A stretch of DNA of 64,000 nucleotides. Origin: Hermodice carunculata (Eukaryota; Annelida; Polychaeta; Eunicida; Amphinomidae). Of this stretch, positions 12,039 through 23,600 are shown piece by piece. A program made the translations under genes and the position numbers. Where the stretch lies: positions 60,207,668 through 60,271,667 of the forward strand of contig OZ026613.1 of assembly GCA_964020975.1 (NCBI GenBank), given 5' to 3'. Positions within the stretch are counted from its first letter, which is position 1, and the number at the start of each line of letters is the position of its first letter. The notes below the pieces were generated by a model, which was not told the DNA's origin, did not search any database, and saw only the letters and a list, made by a program, of their open reading frames with translations.

Positions 12039-14075
12039 TAACATTACGTCTCGGCCACCATTGCCGATATACAAACACATTGGAGGAGGATGTAACGTTA
12101 TTGGCATACTGACCAAGCCCTGCTGGGACTGAGGGGGGTATCATTGGTGGAAGTGAGGAGGCAAACCGTAGTCCTAATGAAACAAATTCAAGTCAATTCC
12201 GACCAAAGGCAATGTTCCTTGGTATGTATAGCTGAATCACAGAAATTTATAGTTCGTCTTTACCCAAAAGAGTCCAAAACGTATGTGCAAAGGTCCATAG
12301 GGTCAAAAAAGCCATGTCTAGCTTTAACATGACAGAATGCAAAAAGTTGTTTTTTTTTTTAAATTATAGGCCTATTTCAGTAAATTGGCATGAACAGGTG
12401 CATCATTCATGTGCATTTAGGACTGTACAATTCATGAAGAGGGACCAAAATTTGTAGCACATCAGAGAATTTGCAAGCACAGGTTCCCTATTTGTTGAAA
12501 ATATCAACAAAATTCAGCATTTAAAAGGTACTAGTTGCCACCACCGTCTCAACAATGATCATCATCCATATAAGTCCACAGAGTGACACTAACACCAACA
12601 TCAATCCATCAGAAAAGCCCCCTAGGTTGAGGGTTCCTGTAGAACATGCTCATAAAAAACACATTTTTGGAATTTTGATGTTGCCTGTGGCAATTTAATT
12701 CAGATTTGTTACAATGCTCATGCATGAATGTAGGGTTGGGTCACTTGAGCACCTATTCACCACTTAATTAAAAGTATCTTTTGAAAAGGCATTGTTTGTC
12801 TTGTACTTTTGACATCTGTCAATCAGAAAATGGGGTCCAGAGAGTCCCGATATCCAAGATATCGGACTGTCTGGAGCATCAAACATCAAAGTCACCGATT
12901 TGGACTGTTTGGACTCTGAGCACTCAGACCTGGGGGACCGAGGTCTTGAAATCCAACTGGCACTCAACCTACCTTTGAGGGGTCTCCAAAGTGGTGGACT
13001 GAGAGGGGGCGGGCCATCAGTGCCCTGAGCATGTCAGCCTGCACATGACTGTGTGTTCCTAGCCATAGACTCCAAGGCAAGGACAAGCCTTGGGTTGCTG
13101 GCTATAGGAGCACAGGTCATTGCCAACGGTTTAGCTGGGCGCTCATGGTTACTGCGAGGCGATCCCCTGCCTCCCTGCTCCTTACTTCCCGGGGGGGGGG
13201 GGGGGGGTCAGGTTAATAGATGGCAGCCACCTGAGCATGCAAGGGAGCCTTGTAGGTTGTTCTGTGCTTCTCTAGTGGAAGACTCCATGGAGTCAGAGTC
13301 CAAAGCCTGCTGTTGGCTGTAAGAATTTTCTACCTACATCTAGCTTTGTCGCTCTTTTGCCAGGCCTGCTTATAGAGTAGCCAATTGGCCTCTCCCAAAA
13401 CAACACATTACCGGCATGTTTTCTCGCAAGAGTAAACACGACCAACTTGCTGGCGACAATCAAAGGAGAGCTCATGATAATCCCAGGTGGCCACAAAGTG
13501 GTTCTGTGAATCTGTCTTCTGATCTTTACCCAACAAGGGTGAAGAAGAAGTGGTCTCTGGATCAACACTAACAGCATGGTGCCAAGCAGCGATTGCCTGA
13601 TAGGCACTATCCTCCAGTTCTCTGCCATCTGATAGTCAAGACACCATGTTGAAATCTCCTTTCCAAGCCAAATCGACCAGCTCTACTGCCACATTTCAAA
13701 AGGTACCTGTATGTCACATATGAGCTATCCTAGACTCTGAAGAGTCCTGGACCACTCAGAAAGTATTTTCCCCACAAGGAAATATGCGTAAAGCACTAGA
13801 ACAGTGTTTATGAACAAAAGTTCACAGAGCATCCAACTGTATTTGACCATGATGTTTAGGTGCCCAAGGAGGAAGTAAGTACAAGGGAACATTTGCACCA
13901 GGAGTCAAGACTGGGTCCACAAGGAACCAAAAGATGTTGCCACTGAGACAGTCACTTTTTTGGGGAACATTCGAGTGAGTAGCTCGACTCAGTTGTGTAG
14001 GGCAATTTGGCCAGACACGGAGGTCTTGGCAATGGTGGTCAAGAGGTAACGTTACATGCCTGATAGGTAAATCAA
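12039..14075 (-). mobile_element. DIRS-like tyrosine-recombinase retroelement, copy 3 (broken)
   Basis: Reads on the - strand from about 14075 to 12039. The 5' end (reverse strand) has GTAACGTTACCTCTTGACC followed by the CCATTGCC motif. The other end at 12039 carries GTTACTTAACATTACG and a 'gccgatatacaaacacatt' phrase matching the 3' end of the copy at 62880. Between them, 13640-13200 reads a gag N-terminal stretch (AAWHHAVSVDP, SPLLGKDQK) closely matching the + copy at 59900. RT, RNase H and recombinase were not recognised. Broken, several breaks, clearly old. Confidence 0.65.
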
Positions 14076-14744
14076 TATGTGCTTCCAAAATTTGGCACAC
14101 TTTCAAATTATTTCTTTTCACAGAAAAAAGCCATTTACCTTTATATCTTATAATAGGATGATCCTCTGCCAAAGTGATTGATAGAAGTTTGTGGGGGTGT
14201 AACTGCTAATTATGTTAAATATACTCCTGTTAAAGAAATGAGAATGCTACCATTGGTGTAGTTTCCATGTGGCTATTTCATGCTGTGAAAGGTCAGCTTC
14301 CCAGATTCCCATTATCCTCCCCTTATCAAACTGTGAAGTCTGTTTCCAGTGATCATCATGTTGGCTTCAAAGTGCATTGACATGCTGGCAGTAAGCTCAT
14401 TTTGAATCCCCTGTGAACCTCAATGCCAGACAGAATGATTAGCAACTTCTTGATCCATTTCGAGGACAATCTTTTGTACTGAGCTCAATCAAGCTTGAAC
14501 TGGTGTCCTTGCATGACCACATTGTATAAAATAACAGTGGTGCATCCAGGTCCATTTGGTTAAGCAGGAGTATATTGATTGCCTCTGCATCATTCTCCTG
14601 TGCAGGAAGACTGTCCACTGATGTCAATAACAAAAGGGCATGGCCTTGATGGAGAGGTGTTCAGAAAAGAAATACTATAGAAGTGACAGGTCATGTACAT
14701 GTCACAAGGTTTCACAAAGATGTGGGTGTGATTCAAAGTGATCC
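14076..14744. other. Intronic sequence, nothing recognised
   Basis: No gene, RNA or recognised repeat. The reverse-strand open frame at 14439-14633 has no domain. Confidence 0.4.
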
Positions 14745-14894
14745 ATAGAAGCAGTGCTTGGTGTGGTCACTGGTCATGTTCTGCAGGTGGTCATCCAAAA
14801 GAGGTAAATAATCATTAGAAGGTACTTGTGCATAGTGAAAATGGTCACAGAAGATGGTTTCCCAAAACAGGGGTCTTTCAAAAGAGGACTACTA
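14745..14894. mobile_element. MITE fragment of the 'CAGTAGTCCC' type
   Basis: Contains 'aggtggtcatccaaaagagg' and 'gggtctttcaaaagagg', and ends in 'gactactaca'. The same layout is seen at 21145-21338 and 19832-19915. Only the right terminus is clear. Confidence 0.4.
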
Positions 14895-14939
14895 CATGTA
14901 TGTATATCTCACTGAAATAGTTTTCCCATTACTTCTATC

Positions 14940-15115
14940 TTATAAGTCCCTCTGTTATAAGGCAGCTTTGAACTCAGAACTTATTTATTTCAGCCAATCC
15001 ATGCAATGATGTTTTCCATACGAAGATACATGTACATGTATATGCAATAACTGTTTTGCTATAACATGGCTTGTTCTGTGGATCCCAGCACCAGCATTAT
15101 AAGGAGGGAGCACTG
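14940..15115. mobile_element. MITE, first of three in a TA-repeat tract
   Basis: The right end GGAGGGAGCACTG finishes at 15115 and is followed by TATATA. The left end (tataagtccctctgttataa) is a degenerate inverted match. No coding capacity. Confidence 0.45.
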
Positions 15116-15133
15116 TATATATATATATATATA

Positions 15134-15309
15134 CAGTGGTACCTCTCTTGAAAGACCCCTGTAATGAGAGACCGCATATCTTTTTAAGACCGCTCTCTCA
15201 GAACACTGTGCTATCTTTTCCATGTTGTACCTCTAATGAAAGACCACCTGTTTTGAGAGACCGCATTTTGACCTGCCGTAGGGGCGGACTTTCAAAAGAG
15301 GTACCACTG
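15134..15309. mobile_element. MITE with CAGTGGTACCTCTCTTG termini, TA target
   Basis: Left terminus CAGTGGTACCTCTCTTGAAA and right terminus TTTCAAAAGAGGTACCACTG form imperfect inverted repeats. Both are flanked by TA within a TATATA tract. A CAGT start, an ACCTC core and a TA target are typical of pogo/Tigger-group (Tc1/mariner superfamily) non-autonomous elements; the family assignment is inferred from these termini alone. Confidence 0.75.
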
Positions 15310-15331
15310 TATATATATATATATATATATA

Positions 15332-15506
15332 CAGTGAAACCTCTCTATACTGAACACCCTTGGGACAGGAAAAAAGTGTTCAGGATTGTGAGGTGTTCGG
15401 TGTAGGGAGGTTTTGTAGCATTGAAAGTACATATTTGGAACCAAGAAATGTTGTTCAGTATAGAGAGGTGTTTGGTATGCGGAGGTGTTTGGTTAGAGAG
15501 GTTTTA

Positions 15507-15509
<3 letters not shown>
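15332..15509. mobile_element. MITE with CAGTGAAACCTCTCTA termini, TA target
   Basis: Left CAGTGAAACCTCTCTATACT and right TTAGAGAGGTTTTACTG form imperfect inverted repeats with TA on both sides. The interior repeats 'gaggtgttcggt' and 'gaggtgtttggt'. It is separated from the preceding MITE only by about 20 bp of TA repeat, so successive insertions hit the same TA tract. Confidence 0.75.
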
Positions 15510-15580
<71 letters not shown>

Positions 15581-15590
15581 ATGCACACAT
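15510..15590. repeat. TA microsatellite with TATG tail
   Basis: About 60 bp of uninterrupted TA followed by 'tgtatgtatatgcacacatg'. The Tyr/Ile repeat frames predicted here are simple-repeat artefacts. Confidence 0.9.
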
Positions 15591-17550
15591 GCATACAGAT
15601 ACACATGTGTGACAGAATAACCTATAACATGCTATAACACAATGATATGTTTTTTAAATTCCCATCAACATATAAACCATAACATTTTGAATGAAAGTTT
15701 TAAATGAAATCTTTCACTGTCAAGGTAACACAGTCCTGGTCAATGGGTTCAAGTTCAAGTTCCTTTATGTAATGTTGGTTGTACGATACAACGAAGGTGC
15801 TCAGTGCCTGTCATGTCAGGTAAAGTAAAGCTGTTGATTCTGTCTAATTCTGTACAGGAATGTTGTTGAGTCAGTACATTTACTTGTTTAAAATATAAAT
15901 ATTTTTTTGTGGGAAAAATATAAGTTGATTATTGTGCATTTGTGGTTAAAGCAAAGTAATGAATTTGGTTTGTCTGGAATGTTGCACATAAGTAAAAAAT
16001 GCACCAAGCCTGCCATAATTACATAATGTACATGTAATATGGATTCATATCCAGCCCCATGTAGTCACATGCAAGTGAAATCAAAACAAGGTTGGGAATG
16101 CCCCACAAAAGCTTGTTGATTAAAGTGGGACATCTGCAGTGAGGCAAGAAGGTGACTTGCATGAGTCACAAGTTTGATCAGGTATAATGTAAGCTTACAT
16201 GTATGGTTATGTTTATGGTTGTACACGTAGGCTCTGCAGAATACTGGCCGTGTGTGATGTGGAACCACATGCATGGTGCCCAAAAAATGTGATGCCTTTG
16301 CAGTTGATCTTTTATCTTGAATATCTGCTCATTCTGTAAAGAAGGGGCAGCACTGTGCACTTGTAAGAATAATTGTCTTGCCCAACTGAGGTGCTACTGC
16401 GTGCTGCTTTATCTTGTATGCTGTCATCATAATAGAGTCAATAGATTGGTTGTCATTGTCACAATATCAGCTGTGTAGGGTGACATGATGTGGACCAGGC
16501 TTCACTGCAGTGAATATCCCTAAATATCATCACACTTGTTTGTTGGGTTAAAAAAGTAGGACTTGATTTGTGTTTTTCCCGGAAATGTTTTGTAAGTTCA
16601 GGAACTGTCTTCATTGCATTTTCTCTTTTGATAATAACAGATGAGGTGCAGCAATCTCAAATGACTGGTCCAACTCTTTTAAAGAGGTGGTATTTTTTTT
16701 TTTTTTTTTGCTTTTTTTTTTTTGTGTGTGTGTGTGTGTGTTTTTTTTTGGGGGGGGGGGGTACTACTGGAATAAAGTTTACTTGTAAAAATTGCATGTC
16801 AGTGCTTGACTTGAGACAATGGTTAAGAACATTTCAGAACATTAAAAACTGCTTCTACCACGCTGATGTCTTGTTGAATTACAGGTGGTTTTCACAAGGT
16901 AACTCTTGACTTTAAAAAAAAGTAGTTTTATGTGGCTATAAATAGGAGTGGGTTTCCCACTTATGAAAATGGGTTATACTGTATGTTTTAAAAGTTGTTT
17001 GTTATTTTATTTTCCAAACAAGGAGCTTAGGTCAGGGTCCGAAACTGAATGATATGAAAATATTTTGGAAGCTCCGATTGAAAGGCTTGCTTCTGCTGAG
17101 CTTTCCTTATGGACCATCTTCATTTGATTCCCCTGTTCTGCATCCATTTGATGTCAGTGTATGTAATTTATCGACCAGATAAATAGTTCACCATTTATTT
17201 GCAGTTCATATACATGATATAGTCAGCCATGCATCACTATTGAGGCAGGGAGGCTCGTAGTTAAAAGGAAAAAAAAATGCAGGCATATAGCATTGAGTAA
17301 TAAAAATTTAGTAATATAGGTGACAAAAATCTTGGCATATCACATTTGAAAATGAGTGACAGAAGCTTGTTGGTGTTCAGAGGAAGGGATGATGTTGGAG
17401 GCACTCAGGGTGAGGCAGGGAGAGAAACGTGGCAAAACACTGACAGTCCAAAACATAAATGCACATATGCATATTACCTGATGTGTGCCATGAATCAATC
17501 GGACTGTGACTTCATTGTGAAAGCAGGCATATAAAAACAACCTTTTTAAG
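15591..17550. other. Intronic sequence with a poly-T/GT/poly-G tract
   Basis: No gene or repeat family recognised. 16688-16762 is poly-T, a GT run and poly-G in succession; the open frame 16568-16909 spans it and is not credible. Confidence 0.4.
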
Positions 17551-17771
17551 GGTCTGCCCCATGGAGGGCCCCTTTATGTTTTCGGGTTGTCCGTCTGTCC
17601 ATCTGGATGTGCACATTCTTGTTACTGTGATATCCACAGAATGCCCCCATGCATTTTGCTCAAATTTGGCAGTATGCTTTCTTAGTCTTACCTGGCAAGA
17701 TGAAGTGATTAGATTTTGTTGCCGCCATGACCTAATTTGAGCAAGTGGCAGCCTAGTTACATGGTGGACCC
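17551..17771. mobile_element. 221-bp element with terminal hairpin
   Basis: The left end GGGTCTGCCCCATG continues as a hairpin (GCCCCATGGAGGGC). The right end CATGGTGGACCC is an imperfect inverted match. It has an internal 'gtccgtctgtcc' phrase. The layout is like the elements at 1464-2148 and 22072-22206, though the sequences differ. Non-coding. Confidence 0.45.
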
Positions 17772-18844
17772 TTCAGTCAGCGCTTTATGTTGAAGGTATG
17801 TCTAGTGCCCTGATGAAGTAAATATGACACAATGTTGGTTCACACGATGAATTGTGTTACATCAATGGAATAGACCCCTTTTCAGTATGAAATCACATTT
17901 GAGATTCTGTGGATCAAAATAGTACAGAATGGACAATGGGGACAGAGCAGACCATGGACATGTTCATGTTTTGGGCTGTTGCATTGTTTACCAACACTCC
18001 CATCCATGGGGGGGGGGGGGTAGTTTTGTGATTGTATAATGGGATGAATGTGCTAAAAATAAATATAGGTTCAGTACTGAGGAATGCAACATTTGTAGAA
18101 AATAATGATGCTGAGGCTGTCAGACCTTGGTTAATTATTTGCTGTAAATGACATGGTTCTGAAATGATCAACCAACCTTTTTATCATTTACATTCATGAA
18201 ATGGCAATGATTTAAACTTTTTAAAATTTTCATAGGAAATATGTGTGGTTTGTCCACTGCAGCTCATCATATGTGGAAAATAAAGAGTTAGAATAATACA
18301 GTGACATCACAGAAATTTCCAATCCGTATGGGCATACAATACTGAATGCCATTCAGAAGAAATGCCATCAAACTTTAAGGATATTTTGTATATTTTTTTC
18401 CTAGTAACAAAGGTTCATCAGCCCTTCTATACATGATAAGAAAGGGAAAGTACACAAATGAGGTCTAACATATCTACTGTAGATTTTCATAAGTACAATG
18501 TATACATGTATTTTAATATTGTTAAGAACCAGTGTGGATATCATCAAAACTCAGTAGCTGTAGGCGGGTTTCCCTGCTGCATCCCAGCAAGCCAGGTCAT
18601 CATTGTTGAGGTTATTTTCTAACCATGCAATATACAACCAATACACAGCTGCATGCTGCCGCCATTTTTATTTTATTATTATTTTTTTTTTGCAACTAAA
18701 CTTTTTGCGACTTTGAGACCACACAATATTCAAACAACAGGTATGTAGGATCCCAAAGAAATGTAAATAATTAATTTCACTTCGCTTAACTATGACAAGA
18801 TAGGAACAGAAGTGTACTGGTTGATATCTGACTGGACTGACAAT
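17772..18844. other. Intronic sequence, nothing recognised
   Basis: No coding exon or repeat family seen. A poly-G run sits at about 18009-18020. Confidence 0.35.
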
Positions 18845-18846
18845 TA

Positions 18847-18882
<36 letters not shown>

Positions 18883-18929
18883 TGTATGTATGTATATATA
18901 TATATATATATACACACATACATATATAC

Positions 18930-19018
<89 letters not shown>
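18845..19018. repeat. Compound TATG / TA microsatellite
   Basis: About ten TATG units (18853-18893), then TA interrupted by ACACACATACATA, then about 75 bp of pure TA. It generates Tyr/Ile and Tyr/Val/Cys/Met frames on both strands, none of them real. Confidence 0.92.
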
Positions 19019-19020
<2 letters not shown>

Positions 19021-19602
19021 AGTTTTTTCATGTGGCAAATTCAGAGTTGATGATTGTACAGGTTTCCCACTGTCATTCCCCTGTTTTTTTTCTCCTCTCT
19101 CATTTCCTTGTTTGTTTTTCCCACCCTCATTTCCCAGTTTTTTTAGAGTTCTTTGGAGGCAAAAAAGATCTGATTTTCTGAGACAACTGCTCCATACAGT
19201 GAGCTACAAGATTATTAAGTGGAAGAGAATCAGAGTATCATGTTGAGTCATACTTGTGGTCAGGTCTATATGGTGGGCTCTTAATAATAGCCCAGTTGCT
19301 TGCTTCAATCTCCAATGAATGAAAATGAAGCGAGACTGGTTTTGTGGGTCAACCAGTGCGTGCAGATCAGCAGGTTTTCCAAGTGAGCATTGTGTTTGCA
19401 CCTGAATGCCCTATGTTCCAGAGGCTTGTGGCAAAAAAGTTTCAGTGTTCGCACAGATGGAAGTCTTTGTCCATTTACACTGAATGCAAGTGTGCAAACA
19501 TGAAGGTTCTGTTTGTATATGGAAAAATGAACTACTATGTGAAACAAAGCCAAAGGCCTAGCTGGAAGGTATGGGGCAAGTATGGGGCAATAACTGTCTA
19601 CA

Positions 19603-19915
19603 AACGTCCCCTCTTGTAAGGCCACCCCAAATATACCAGAATAATGGCCTTATAAGAAGGATGGCCTCTCTTGAGGGAGTTAATATAATGAAAAATGCCA
19701 TATGTAGCTCTCAAACTTTGAGCTAACAAAATGTAACAGAAGAGAACTGTGACAGTCCAGTGTTGAGAATTGAAAGATTCATTAGAAATCAGGGCGCCAG
19801 AGCAGTTTTGGAGGAGATTTTTAAAGATTTTGCAGTAGTCCCTCTTTTGAGCAACCACCCTTAGCGCAGACCAAAAGCGGTCGTATAATGCAGGTGGTTG
19901 CTCATTGGAGGAACC
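19603..19915. mobile_element. Two MITE fragments
   Basis: 19603-19700 carries 'cccctcttgtaaggccaccc' and 'ggcctctcttgagggag', as in the MITE at 43652-43828. From 19832, CAGTAGTCCCTCTTTTGAGC pairs loosely with 'ggtggttgctcattggagga', a relative of 21145-21338. Confidence 0.45.
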
Positions 19916-21144
19916 CCACATGCATGACCTCAACAGCTCAAATCCTGGGTGGCCTTTCCCTTGTGGTAGCGAGGTACATAAATTTCTGCTACCACCAGTT
20001 CATCATGATCAATTACATATGCTTTGAAAAGAAATCAGCATTTATTAATTTTAACAATTAAAACCCTTAAAATCTTTATTTCAATAAAGAACCTTTTGTT
20101 TGAGTGCTTAAAGATGTGTGTTGCAACTTGAAAATATTTGCCGGTTATGAGTTTTGTCTTTTTCCCATTACGCTCAATAGGCCTGATGCATCACCTGATA
20201 CGGAGCCTATGCTTGCGAAGTAATGAGCTCAAACTGTTGTAAAATTGTTTTGATGGCATAACTCACTGTCTTATCGTTATTCTACACGTTCCATGGAGCC
20301 TAAGTTACTGTAATTCATAAGTTATGGATCAAAATAAGACTCTGCATCTTCCCACAGCCACCACGCGCGTTTTGGGCACCCTGTTTACCTCAATCTGAAC
20401 CATGGGAAAAACAGATCGACCCACTTCTTCAGTGTCAGTCGCTGAGTCATGCAGGCAAGCACATATTTGATCAGGGTTTTGATCTAGCAAAAGTTATCAT
20501 TGTTCATTTTATAGAGTATACAATGATAAAACATCATTCAATGAGAACACTAAATAATATTTCTGTGGCTTTGTGCTTATCTGTCATGGTTAGGATAGGT
20601 TTTGCATGCAAAAAAGCGATGACCACGTGGGTTGTCGATCTCCGGAAAATAACAAAGATTGTTCCAGACATTTCTGGAGAACATCGGCAACCTTCATCAT
20701 GCATTTGCATTTAAAGTATTTCAAGATGAATTATGCGAACGATCATGAGTTCGAACAATCAAGTTCCCCTCGCAAGTAAATTTCTACGATCATTATGAAG
20801 TTTAGTTCAGAAAACAATCCATAATATCCCACCATACAGAGAAAGAAATATATATAGTGGTCGAAATCCTCTTTGATCTGCTATGGAGAGGCCCGATACA
20901 TGCGGAGTATGCCACATTCAGTGCCATTGTAAAAATGTAAATAGATGGAAAGATCCTACGCTCATGAGAATTTGAAGTAAGGAGGAATAGATACAGATTG
21001 ATCAATCAAAAACCTGTTGAAGGAAATTTATTGTAGAAAGAAGTCCTTTATTGTTTGCGCTTACTTAATTTGTCAAGAATCATGTCAATTTTATAACAAT
21101 CGGTGAGTTGGGTGCATCTATTTTGTTGGCAGACTTGAGGCGTA
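19916..21144. other. Intronic sequence, nothing recognised
   Basis: Somewhat less repetitive than its surroundings, but no splice-flanked coding segment or RNA gene could be supported. Confidence 0.35.
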
Positions 21145-21338
21145 GTGGCCGGATATGGCTCAAATAAATTGTTATGTGGTCACAAAATCTGTTCATTTTG
21201 CATGGTCCTTGGTCGCGTTTATCTGGTGGTCATTCATAAGAGGTAAATTATTGAAGAAAAACAGCTTTGGTGACCAAATGTGGTCCTTCAAACCAGGTGG
21301 TCGCTCATAGGAGGGGTCGTTCAAGACAGGGACTACTG
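21145..21338. mobile_element. MITE of the 'CAGTAGTCCC' type
   Basis: The right end GTTCAAGACAGGGACTACTG finishes at 21338 and is followed by TA. It contains 'gtggtcattcataagaggta' and 'ggtggtcgctcataggagg', echoing 14745-14894. The left boundary is uncertain. Confidence 0.5.
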
Positions 21339-21599
21339 TACAGGAAAATGAACAAGAAAATTCATTAAATGAAAAATCCTAAAATCATTGGAGCATTATC
21401 ATTTTAACGAATTGGTAGACCCCCCCCCCCCCTGAAGTACATCTCCACCATGTCTGAAGTGAATTTGTTTGATGGCTGTGGCAAAGAAGTTGAAAATATG
21501 AATTTCAATTGCAATCCCTATTGATTTGCATACTAATCAATAGGAATGCATGCATTAAAAGAAAGGTATTCAAATTGAAAAAAAAATGTTAAAAGTGAG

Positions 21600-22060
21600 G
21601 GATCCTGATTATCACCACCCAGTGAACAAGTTTGTTAAACCCTTCCACAAGCTATATTTCCACCAAGTTTCAGAAGAATCTCATTGATGGTTTTGGAGAA
21701 AGCAAAAATAGGAAACACACAAACACCTGTTGTACAAATTAAGGTCTGGGGGTCCCGGTAAGTGCTCCTATGTCATTTCTAAGCAATTGGCTGGGCAGTT
21801 TTGCAGAAGATTTTTGGTCAAAAAATGAATGAAGAAATTCAAAACAAAAAAATCACTGAAGCATGACCATTTAAAGAAACTTGGTGGAGACCCAACCTAG
21901 GTACATCTCACTGAGTTGGAAGTGGATCTGACTGACAGTTTTTAAGGAGAAGTAAAAAATGTAATTGTGAACTGAAGATGGACAGACAGATGGATGACAG
22001 GTCACACATCTTTTTGCTGAACTGACTGTGAAGTCAGTTGAGAGACAATACAAAATACTA
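21600..22060 (-). repeat. R1 repeat, reverse orientation
   Basis: Read on the reverse strand it shows the R1 phrases. On the + strand 'caccaagtttcagaagaatc' and 'accatttaaagaaacttggt' are the complements of the 'aaacttggtgg' and 'ttcaaatggtca' modules. Confidence 0.5.
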
Positions 22061-22071
22061 GAACCCTTTAT

Positions 22072-22206
22072 TGTCTCGCCAGCATAAGCTGTTGGCGAGA
22101 CTAAGCAGTCACTTTCCAGACGTCCGTTCGTCTGTCTGTCCGTCCATCCATCCATCCGTCCATCAACAAAAAACTTTGGAGTGGCTTGAATTACACTGGC
22201 GAGACA
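22072..22206. mobile_element. 135-bp element with terminal hairpin
   Basis: Left TGTCTCGCCAG and right CTGGCGAGACA are exact 11-bp inverted repeats. The left end also folds back at once (GTCTCGCCAGC, short loop, GTTGGCGAGAC). 'gtctgtctgtccgtccatcc' lies inside. Non-coding. Confidence 0.55.
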
Positions 22207-23119
22207 TTCATGCCCCCGGGCATGATTCTGGTTTATTTGGATGGCCCTGAAGGTCAGAACATCTTAATGAAGTATACATATGACACATAATATACCTGTA
22301 GAAAACATAGCTGTTAATTATTATTATAGATGTAATTTTTTAAAGTGAATGGCAAGAAATAATCAACTTTAAAGTTTTCCCTCACCAAGTACTTTATTTT
22401 TAATGAAAAGTGAAGGAGTTGAATTGTTATAGCACTTTGTGAAGAAAATTTGCCTTTGCCATGATACAATATACACTTTATTCTCAATTATATCGTGTGG
22501 AATTGCGTCTCCTTTGGTGGCTGCACTTGTCAAACATTGCTACTTTCTGTGATAGTTTGACCACCAGGGTCTGTGATATTACAGAAGGGAGCTTCTACAC
22601 CAACTGAGATTGTAAACATTGACTCACAGCAGTGAATGTCAGTGTGCTCGTGGCTAACTGGATTAAAATGGGGATGTAAATGAGAAACTTTTCCCAGTTG
22701 TCCAGTCTGAACTCATCCACCATGGTGAACTCATGTTGGAAGAAGCCATGGGCTACGACAAAGCCTGTGCAACTTGGATTGATCAAGTCTGTGCCCACAC
22801 TGATCATGCCACAGCTGCAGTGCCATGGAAGATCAATTTGGTGATCAATCTTCTGTGGCAGCTACAGTAAGCCATCGTCAATGCTTGGCACAGACTCAGC
22901 ACCAGTTGCACTGGCAAACTTGACTGGCTTTGTCATCACCCCTGGCTCCTTCCAGTAAGGCTGTATTTCTCTGTCCTTCTCCCTTCCTGACTCTACATCT
23001 ACCCTTCATACTCAGTGAGATCCTCTTTGGAAAAAGAACAGTTAAAACTGAGATCCAGCTCATTCTCTATGTTGCTACTGTTAATGCTTTCTCTATTGCT
23101 TTCGGCCATGGTATCACAT
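22207..23119. other. Intronic sequence, possibly older LINE material
   Basis: No clear features. It precedes a LINE C-terminal remnant and may hold an unrecognisable upstream part of it. Confidence 0.3.
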
Positions 23120-23600
23120 TGACTCCCTTCCATGACGTCACGACCCAGAGCCCGCTTGACAGCCAAAAAGGCAGGAACTTGTCAATCTATAGAAGCTGTG
23201 CAGTATGAGGCAGCCAGGATCTGCCTTGGCACAACTAGATACACTCCACGTGTCTTACTTCTCGAAGAGCTTGAATGGCAAACTCTGGCAAATCGAAGGA
23301 AATACTTTAAACTTCTTCTTTTTTTTTTTAAATGTACTATAGGTTGACTCCACAATACCTACTTGATCTTGTTCCTCGCGACGTTGCATTCACTACGGGG
23401 TGTCTGTTGAGAAATCGTTTTGAATCACGCCAAAGTAGGTTTACTACCAATCGCTTTGGCAATCCATTTCTCCTGTCTGCTATCAAATAATGGAATAACC
23501 TCCCGGTTGATGCTTGTGTCACCAATTCCCTGCCACAGTTCAAATCCAAATTAAATCTATTACTCTTAAATGTTGACAAAAAGCCCTCATACTTTCAACA
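23120..23600 (+). mobile_element. LINE C-terminal fragment
   Basis: The + strand frames read YEAARICLGTTRYTP, LLLEELEWQTLANRRKY, then 'NRFGNPFLLSA-KWNNLPVD' and 'SLPQFKSKLNLLLLN'. This is the C-terminal pattern of Jockey/CR1/RTE-type LINE polyproteins (AAR...TG, L-x-W-x-x-L-x-x-RR, W-N-x-L-P, F-K-x-x-L). Interrupted by frame changes and an internal stop; the RT core and endonuclease are not present. The clade is uncertain. Confidence 0.65.

Noticed and set aside
18668-19246. Overlapping open frames of Tyr/Ile, Val/Cys/Met repeats on both strands
   Set aside because: They are translations of the TATG/TA microsatellite; no non-repeat coding sequence supports them.
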